NCBI GenBank assembly: GCA_033762195.1
Contig: JANRLV010000129.1
Coordinates: 3,863 to 67,862 of the forward strand
Direction: 5' to 3'
Origin: SpSt-398 sp033762195
Lineage (GTDB): Bacteria; Bacteroidota; Bacteroidia; Chitinophagales; Chitinophagaceae
Length of the DNA: 64,000 bases
Every line of letters starts with the position of its first letter. The first letter of the stretch is position 1. Of the stretch, positions 59,098 through 64,000 are shown piece by piece. The translations under genes were made by a program, and so were the position numbers. Under the pieces are notes generated by a model. It saw only the letters and a list, made by a program, of their open reading frames with translations. It had not been told where the DNA came from and searched no databases.

Positions 59098-59160
59098 GCT
59101 AAAGGCTAATTGCTAAAGACTAATAGGTAAAGGCTTAATGCATTTAACCATTAGCGCTTA
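59098..59160. repeat. Heptamer array GCTAAAG / GCTAATT, 9 units
   Basis: Nine units in register: GCTAAAG, GCTAATT, GCTAAAG, ACTAATA, GGTAAAG, GCTTAAT, GCATTTA, ACCATTA, GCGCTTA. It runs from the S10 promoter region to the stop codon of the beta-helix gene. Confidence 0.92.
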
Positions 59161-61344
59161 GGTTTTGCGTAACACTTTGAGATTCAATGTCGCGAACCCG
59201 CCTTTTTCCACATGCTCCACCTGAAAATGGTGCATACCGGCCTCGAGTTTTAATTGGACCTTTTTATTGGGGGATTCATCAAATTTATACAAAGAAGGGT
59301 TCCATTCGTCCACGATCATTTTCCCATCCACATAAAGCCTTACGGCATCATCCCAGGTGATGCTGAATTCGTAGGTCCCGGCCTCTATCTCTGCCTTGCC
59401 TTCCGCAACGGTGATGAACTTTTCATAGGTCTGGCCCTCAGCCTTTATGCCACCCCACCAGGCATATTCGAGCTTGGTGGTCTTTTCAGTCTTAACCGGT
59501 CTTACCCGGGCATTGGGGGGAAATAGAGACCCGGATTTTAACGGGTCATGAAAATCAGGATCATAAGCATACCAACGCACCTCAAAATCAATGGGCATAA
59601 AATATTTTTCAAAGGTGAAAAGATGACCGCTGTTCCCAATCCGGCCAAACGGATCAGTAAATGCCGGGCCTGTATATTCCAACTCGATCCGGATATCTTC
59701 CATTTTACCCTTTCCCTCTTTCATGCAGGTAAAAGATCCCGGGATCGATCCTTCGGTAGCACTTAGTCCGTTGACACCTTTAGCCGATTTCAGCTTCCAT
59801 TGGCCGGCCGGCCCTAATACTGAGAATTGCATCTTTCCGGAACTATCTACCGGGTTTTCCAGCCAAACCAGGGGATACCGGTAATCATAAGGCCCCCAGT
59901 TGGTCATCCGGATATTTTTACGTCCGGCTAAAACCCCTCCCCCTTTGAAAGGATCCTGCGGATCAGGTATCTCAGGCACAATTTCGGTGGTATCCACGGA
60001 AAGGGCTTTGTCCATCGCCGCATTGAACCCCGTATCCAACCCGGTAACTGTTCCATCTATCGCGTAGAGTGAATTGTACTGATCATAGAGGTTTTCAAAA
60101 ATGTTCAGGTCCTGTGTCCCCTTAATATTATATACGATCCCATTGCGGAGAAAATTATTAAAAACGATCTTATAATTCCGGCTTCGGGTATCCCTGGCTT
60201 TGGCATAGCCCCAGTCGGTGGGTTGGGTTGGCCTTGACCAGAGCCGGATGGCTTCCTTACTTTCCTGGAAAATATTAAAGGTGATCTGGTTATCCTGACC
60301 GTGTTCTATGGCAACATCGATCCGGTTATTCCTGAACTTATTTCCTGAAATAATGGAATTGAAACTATAGCCTCCCCAGATCCCATGGTCACATTCAAAT
60401 ATCCGGTTGTTGATGATCTTATTACGACTGAAAGTGACCTCCACTCCATTGGTAGGTGCATAGGAGAAATCATTTCCGGAGAGCACATTATCGTTACACC
60501 CACCCTGGCCATTGTCCATGGTGGACTGACCAGCCCACAAGAAAAACCCATCGCCACCATGTGTCACAGCATTTTTGTAAAAGATATTCCGGTTGCTTTG
60601 TTCATATACCAATATGCCGGCACTGTCCTGCCCCCGGTTGTACACACCATGGCTATAACCCCGTACATTGAAATTGATTTTGTTGTAAGCAACCGTATTA
60701 TCATTACACCGGTACATCCCGATTCCAATTCCTGAATTAAACGAAAAGTCATTATTATATATCCTTCCGTTGTCACAATCCTTCATCATCAGGGCGTTTT
60801 GTCCGCCGGTCACGCGACAATACCTGATCTCCGCCTTGTCACAATTCTCCAGGTAAATGGCTGCCCCATAGCGCAACCATTCATTTTTATCATTCTGGTG
60901 AAAGCTCATCCAATCCGAAATATCTTCTTTTTCCTGGGTGCTGTTCAGGAAGGGGCGGTAATTATAACTAAGGTCGCAATGATCCAGGGTAAGTCCTTCC
61001 ACATTGGTGGCCCGAATCGCCACTTTGAATCCATGTGCGTTCAGGTTACGCAAGGTGATGTTCTTTCCCCCTTTGATCCAGATGCCTATACCGGCAAAGG
61101 CATCGGGACGTTGGGTCTCTTTGTTCCCTTGCAGAATGGCTTCGCGAAAATCCACTGTGATATTATTTCCTTCGATCAGGATCACCGAGGCATCCATTCC
61201 ACCGGGAGACTCGAGGCGATAAACCCCATTTTTGATCTTTACCGACCGGGTTATTCTTTTTCCCTGAAAGAGTTTCTTTTTCTGGGCCGGTAATTCAAGT
61301 ACCGCAAAAGAGATCAGCAGGAGAAGCCAAATTTTTTTACTCAT
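59158..61344 (-). CDS. Secreted right-handed beta-helix protein with PA14-like C-terminus
   Basis: This 728-aa protein has a signal peptide (KIWLLLLISFAVLELPAQ). About 350 residues of parallel beta-helix repeats rich in Asn/Gly/Asp (NNITVDFREAILQG, NALMMKDCDNGRIYNN, NKIINNRIFECDHGIWGG) follow, as in NosD/pectate-lyase-like periplasmic copper or carbohydrate proteins. A middle beta-domain leads to a PA14-like module (about 610-725) with TYEFSITWDDAVRLYVDGKM and MHHFQVEHVEKGG. It is likely a carbohydrate-binding or -cleaving surface protein; catalytic residues are not identifiable. It is transcribed toward the S10 promoter. Confidence 0.85.
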   Translation of the reverse strand: MSKKIWLLLLISFAVLELPAQKKKLFQGKRITRSVKIKNGVYRLESPGGMDASVILIEGNNITVDFREAILQGNKETQRPDAFAGIGIWIKGGKNITLRNLNAHGFKVAIRATNVEGLTLDHCDLSYNYRPFLNSTQEKEDISDWMSFHQNDKNEWLRYGAAIYLENCDKAEIRYCRVTGGQNALMMKDCDNGRIYNNDFSFNSGIGIGMYRCNDNTVAYNKINFNVRGYSHGVYNRGQDSAGILVYEQSNRNIFYKNAVTHGGDGFFLWAGQSTMDNGQGGCNDNVLSGNDFSYAPTNGVEVTFSRNKIINNRIFECDHGIWGGYSFNSIISGNKFRNNRIDVAIEHGQDNQITFNIFQESKEAIRLWSRPTQPTDWGYAKARDTRSRNYKIVFNNFLRNGIVYNIKGTQDLNIFENLYDQYNSLYAIDGTVTGLDTGFNAAMDKALSVDTTEIVPEIPDPQDPFKGGGVLAGRKNIRMTNWGPYDYRYPLVWLENPVDSSGKMQFSVLGPAGQWKLKSAKGVNGLSATEGSIPGSFTCMKEGKGKMEDIRIELEYTGPAFTDPFGRIGNSGHLFTFEKYFMPIDFEVRWYAYDPDFHDPLKSGSLFPPNARVRPVKTEKTTKLEYAWWGGIKAEGQTYEKFITVAEGKAEIEAGTYEFSITWDDAVRLYVDGKMIVDEWNPSLYKFDESPNKKVQLKLEAGMHHFQVEHVEKGGFATLNLKVLRKT

Positions 61345-61410
61345 GATTTTACATTTACTTGCGTCCGGTGCCGTATAAATTTATTCACCCCTGGGCAATT
61401 AAAGAACAAT

Positions 61411-62295
61411 ATGACAGAAATACCTGAAAAAAAGAAGGGAATACCGGGTTGGCTGAAACTCAGCGCCAAGATCCTGGTTACGGCCCTTTGTTTCTGGTAT
61501 ATTTCCGGAAAGATCAATTTTGAATCGGCAAAAAATGCCTTCTTCGACGCCAACTGGTGGTGGCTGGGTCTTGCCCTTGGCTTACTCACCCTTTCCAAAC
61601 TCTTTTCCTCCTTCCGGCTGAATATATATTTCCGAAACATAGGAATATCCCTTTCGGAAGCATTGAATCTACGGCTTTATTGGCTGGGAATGTTCTACAA
61701 CCTTTTTTTGCCCGGAGCTATAAGTGGCGATGCCTACAAAGTCATTTTGCTAAACCGTCACTATCAAACCTCCTACAAAAAAGCTTCTGCGGCCGTTTTA
61801 CTTGACCGGTTCAGTGGCTTACTGGCACTTGGACTTATTCTCTCCCTTTATGGATGGTTCATCCTTCCCCCCTCCTATCTTCCTTATCTTTTACTGGCAG
61901 GCGCCGTGAGTGCCGTTGGAATACTTTACTGGGTAACCAGACGCTTCTTCCCGGAATTTACGCCCGGGTTCTGGCCCACTTTTGTGTGGGGATTGGCGGT
62001 TCAGGGAGTACAGGTCATCTGTATTTACACCATTATGGCGGCGCTGGGCATACCCGCTACTCAACATGAATGGATATTTATATTTCTGGCAGCAGCAGTC
62101 ATCTCTGTATTGCCTTTGTCGCTTGGTGGTGGACTGGGCACCCGGGAATTTGTTTTTGTCGAAGGCGCAAGGTTCTTTCATCTTTCGGAAGAAACAGGGC
62201 TTGTGATCAGTCTGCTGTTTTACCTTATCAGTGTCGTTGCTTCCCTGCCGGGTTTGTATTATGTTTTCCGTGAACCATTGGGAAGGCAACGGTAA
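61411..62295 (+). CDS. Flippase-like / LPG synthase TM-domain membrane protein
   Basis: This 294-aa protein has about eight membrane helices: LSAKILVTALCFWYISGKI, WWWLGLALGLLTLSKLFSSF and GLALLASLYGW-like later ones. It contains the LPG_synthase_TM signatures RLYWLGMFYNLFLPGAISGD, LDRFSGLLALGL and LGGGLGTREFVFVEGA. Relatives include AglD and lipid-sugar transporters. It is followed 20 bp later by an ArnT-like transferase, which suggests cell-envelope glycolipid work. Confidence 0.88.
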   Translation: MTEIPEKKKGIPGWLKLSAKILVTALCFWYISGKINFESAKNAFFDANWWWLGLALGLLTLSKLFSSFRLNIYFRNIGISLSEALNLRLYWLGMFYNLFLPGAISGDAYKVILLNRHYQTSYKKASAAVLLDRFSGLLALGLILSLYGWFILPPSYLPYLLLAGAVSAVGILYWVTRRFFPEFTPGFWPTFVWGLAVQGVQVICIYTIMAALGIPATQHEWIFIFLAAAVISVLPLSLGGGLGTREFVFVEGARFFHLSEETGLVISLLFYLISVVASLPGLYYVFREPLGRQR

Positions 62296-62303
62296 ATCCG
62301 CAT

Positions 62304-62311
62304 TACCTTTG
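62304..62311 (+). promoter_or_regulatory. -7 promoter element before the ArnT-like gene
   Basis: TACCTTTG fits TAnnTTTG exactly and ends 4 nt before the ATG at 62316. A TTG lies 23 nt upstream (62278-62280). It would give an almost leaderless message from within the flippase gene's 3' end. Confidence 0.5.
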
Positions 62312-62315
62312 CCCC

Positions 62316-63860
62316 ATGAAGGAAAAAAACTATGGCTGGCTGATCTTATTACTTGCCGCTATACTTTTAATACCTGGCCTGGGCAATACTACTCTCTGGA
62401 TATATGATGAGGTGCGCAATGCCGAATGTGCCCGAGAAATGTATGAACGGGGCGATTGGATCGTTCCCACCTTTAATGGTAAGTTAAGGGCAGTAAAACC
62501 ACCTCTTCATTATTATTTCATGTTTGGCGGTTATTCGCTTTTTGGCGTTTCGGAATGGGGTGCAAGGTTTTTCTCCGCTGTATTTGGGATACTCACTGTG
62601 CTCATCACTTTTTTTTTCACGGCCCGATTTTCCAATCGGCGTCAGGCACTGATCACCAGCCTTATCCTGCTCTCTTCAACGCATTATCTTTTTCAGTTCA
62701 GGCTTTCTGTTCCTGATCCTTACCTGATCTTTTTTAATGTACTCGCGTTGTTTAGTGGGTATGCATTTTTTCGGGAGGGAAAAAGCGCATGGATCTATCT
62801 CTGTGCTGTGGCTTTAGGCCTGGGCACTCTTGCAAAGGGGCCTGTTGCGATCGCCCTACCGGGAATGGGTTTATTTCTATGGATTGTTTGGCAAAGGGAG
62901 TGGAAAAAACTACTTGACCTGCGGATCGTATGGGCCGGTATTCTTTGTCTGGCCATTGCAGTACCCTGGTATTTATTGGTCCATAAAGCCACCAATGGCG
63001 CATTTACCCAGGGATTTTTTATTGATAACAATATCAATCGGTTCTCGTCAACCCTTGAAGGGCACGGAGGGATTTTCCTGCTTATCCCCTTGTTCATATT
63101 CCTTGGAATGCTTCCGGCCTCTGTATTCAGCCTTGAAGCTTTTCGAAAGGGAAATCAATTATACACCGAACCCTTTCTTCGCTTTGCTTTGTCGGCGTTG
63201 GGGGCCTATCTGATATTTTATAGTTTTTCCGGGACCAAACTCCCCAATTACCCTTTTCCGAGTTATCCTTTTCTGGCGATTTTGTTGGGGAATTATTTCA
63301 ATAAGGTGTTGGATAAGGGAGGGATGCGGTGGTATCCCGTGCTCGTGCTGCTGGTGATCGCGATGGGGCTCACGGTAGGGGCTTATTATGGCATCCAATC
63401 CGAATCGGCCACACGGTCGGAGGCTTCGCTTTCTGCCTTTGCGTTCCTGTTGGTGATTGGGGCTGCGATGGCTTTATATTTTGCCATAAAGAAAAAGGCC
63501 TCCCTGGTATTGGGAAGCCTGTTTATTTTTTATATGGTCTTTCATTTATTCTTTTTGCATCTGCTTTATCCCCGGCTTTACCGCAACAATCCACTGAATC
63601 AAACCATTGAAACCGTAAGGCAATTTGATACGGTGGTGGGTTATAAAAACTTTCAACCTTCTTATACCTTTTATCTGCCAAATCGAATACACGAATTTGA
63701 CCATGCAGATTCCTTGCAGCAATTCATTAAGGATAAAAAGGTAATTGTGATTACACGGACCGAACACCTGAAGGACCTGGAAGAAATCCCTTTGATAGAA
63801 TTAGCGCGGCATCATGATATTTTTGAATTGCCTACGACGGTGGTGTTGGGGAAGGAATGA
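62316..63860 (+). CDS. ArnT-like GT39/PMT-family glycosyltransferase
   Basis: This 514-aa membrane protein has the catalytic periplasmic DE motif after helix 1 (YDEVRNAECAREMYERGDWI), then VPTFNGKLRAVKPPLHYYFM and around eleven further helices (LGTLAKGPVAIALPGMGLFL, VFSLEAFRKGNQLY). It transfers a lipid-linked sugar such as aminoarabinose, galactosamine or mannose to lipid A or proteins. A soluble domain of about 90 residues ends the protein. With the preceding flippase-like protein it could form a lipid-modification pair. Confidence 0.92.
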   Translation: MKEKNYGWLILLLAAILLIPGLGNTTLWIYDEVRNAECAREMYERGDWIVPTFNGKLRAVKPPLHYYFMFGGYSLFGVSEWGARFFSAVFGILTVLITFFFTARFSNRRQALITSLILLSSTHYLFQFRLSVPDPYLIFFNVLALFSGYAFFREGKSAWIYLCAVALGLGTLAKGPVAIALPGMGLFLWIVWQREWKKLLDLRIVWAGILCLAIAVPWYLLVHKATNGAFTQGFFIDNNINRFSSTLEGHGGIFLLIPLFIFLGMLPASVFSLEAFRKGNQLYTEPFLRFALSALGAYLIFYSFSGTKLPNYPFPSYPFLAILLGNYFNKVLDKGGMRWYPVLVLLVIAMGLTVGAYYGIQSESATRSEASLSAFAFLLVIGAAMALYFAIKKKASLVLGSLFIFYMVFHLFFLHLLYPRLYRNNPLNQTIETVRQFDTVVGYKNFQPSYTFYLPNRIHEFDHADSLQQFIKDKKVIVITRTEHLKDLEEIPLIELARHHDIFELPTTVVLGKE

Positions 63861-63902
63861 TATTCGGGAATCGTGAGGTGTGAGTTTCGTGAGACGTGAG
63901 AG

Positions 63903-64000
63903 GTGAATGGTGAATAGTGAAAAGTGAATAGTGAAAAGTGAAACATAAAACGTATAATTTACCACCCCCAAAATATTTTAACCATTCACTATTAACTATT
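63903..64000. repeat. Heptamer array GTGAATR, 6 units, with start of inverted partner
   Basis: GTGAATG, GTGAATA, GTGAAAA, GTGAATA, GTGAAAA, GTGAAAC in register (63903-63944), preceded by GTGAG-type units from 63873. The right arm begins CCATTCA, CTATTAA, CTATT (63982-64000) and is cut by the window edge. The same family as 32011-32205. Confidence 0.9.

Noticed and set aside
1..64000. tRNA, rRNA, insertion sequence or prophage genes
   Set aside because: No cloverleaf with a CCA-type 3' end, rRNA segment, transposase or phage structural gene was recognised; a tRNA scan would be needed to exclude a tRNA fully.

Overview
The window looks like a chromosomal segment of a Bacteroidota bacterium, most likely Chitinophagales/Chitinophagaceae. 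The evidence is consistent: two secreted proteins with C-terminal type IX secretion (T9SS, Por-type) sorting domains, a CarboxypepD_reg-like secreted protein, repeated promoter elements of the Bacteroidetes form TAnnTTTG (in four places with TTG/TTTG 20 nt upstream or a near variant), A/T-rich start regions without obvious Shine-Dalgarno sequences, and gene families typical of the phylum (NamZ/DUF1343, TPR-type HisKA_3 kinases, HI0933-like flavoproteins). No rRNA, tRNA, CRISPR array, insertion sequence or prophage was seen.

Layout. 1-5.4 kb: start of kynureninase coupled to a PaiB-like flavin protein, an Mrp/ApbC ATPase, a small secreted protein, 3-hydroxybutyryl-CoA dehydrogenase and a T9SS surface protein. 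5.4-10 kb (minus): GH20 hexosaminidase and an overlapping ribD-EamA transporter-yigZ group. 10-19.9 kb: prmC, ExbB/ExbD, a band-7 protein, peptidase T, a SlyD-like isomerase, a NamZ-like muramidase and a two-component pair. 20-23.3 kb: a secreted protein resembling the cholesterol-dependent-cytolysin-like pore formers, followed by a large unknown secreted protein. 23.4-35 kb: fmt, a LysM protein, an RsmF-like rRNA methyltransferase, a split pntAA-pntAB-pntB transhydrogenase, a methyltransferase, folA-thyA, a TerB-like protein and proline dehydrogenase. 35-46 kb: SDR, photolyase/cryptochrome, thioesterase, two PlsC-like acyltransferases, a second T9SS protein, ribosomal protein S1, a flavoprotein and a DUF4143-type AAA ATPase. 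46-59 kb (minus): the S10-spc ribosomal protein cluster rpsJ to secY followed by map. 59-64 kb: a beta-helix/PA14 protein, a flippase-like membrane protein and an ArnT-like glycosyltransferase.

The S10-spc cluster is read from a near-ideal Bacteroidetes promoter at 59.05 kb and ends at a strong hairpin after secY. It is cut at both ends: the str genes (rpsL, rpsG, fusA) do not precede rpsJ and the alpha-operon genes (infA, rpmJ, rpsM, rpsK, rpsD, rpoA, rplQ) do not follow map, where a DUF4143 ATPase with a perfect 43-bp palindrome sits instead.

The most striking non-genic signal is a set of at least fifteen intergenic arrays made of degenerate heptanucleotides kept in exact 7-bp register (AGCTAAN, GTGAATR, GATGACR, CGTGAGN, GGAATAA types), often with an inverted partner array that would form a long hairpin. 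They lie between almost every kind of gene pair, including inside the ribosomal protein operon. A sister class has a 9-bp period and forms inverted repeats with arms of up to 38 bp. They resemble in style the short tandemly repeated repetitive (STRR) heptamers known from filamentous cyanobacteria, but the sequences here are different.
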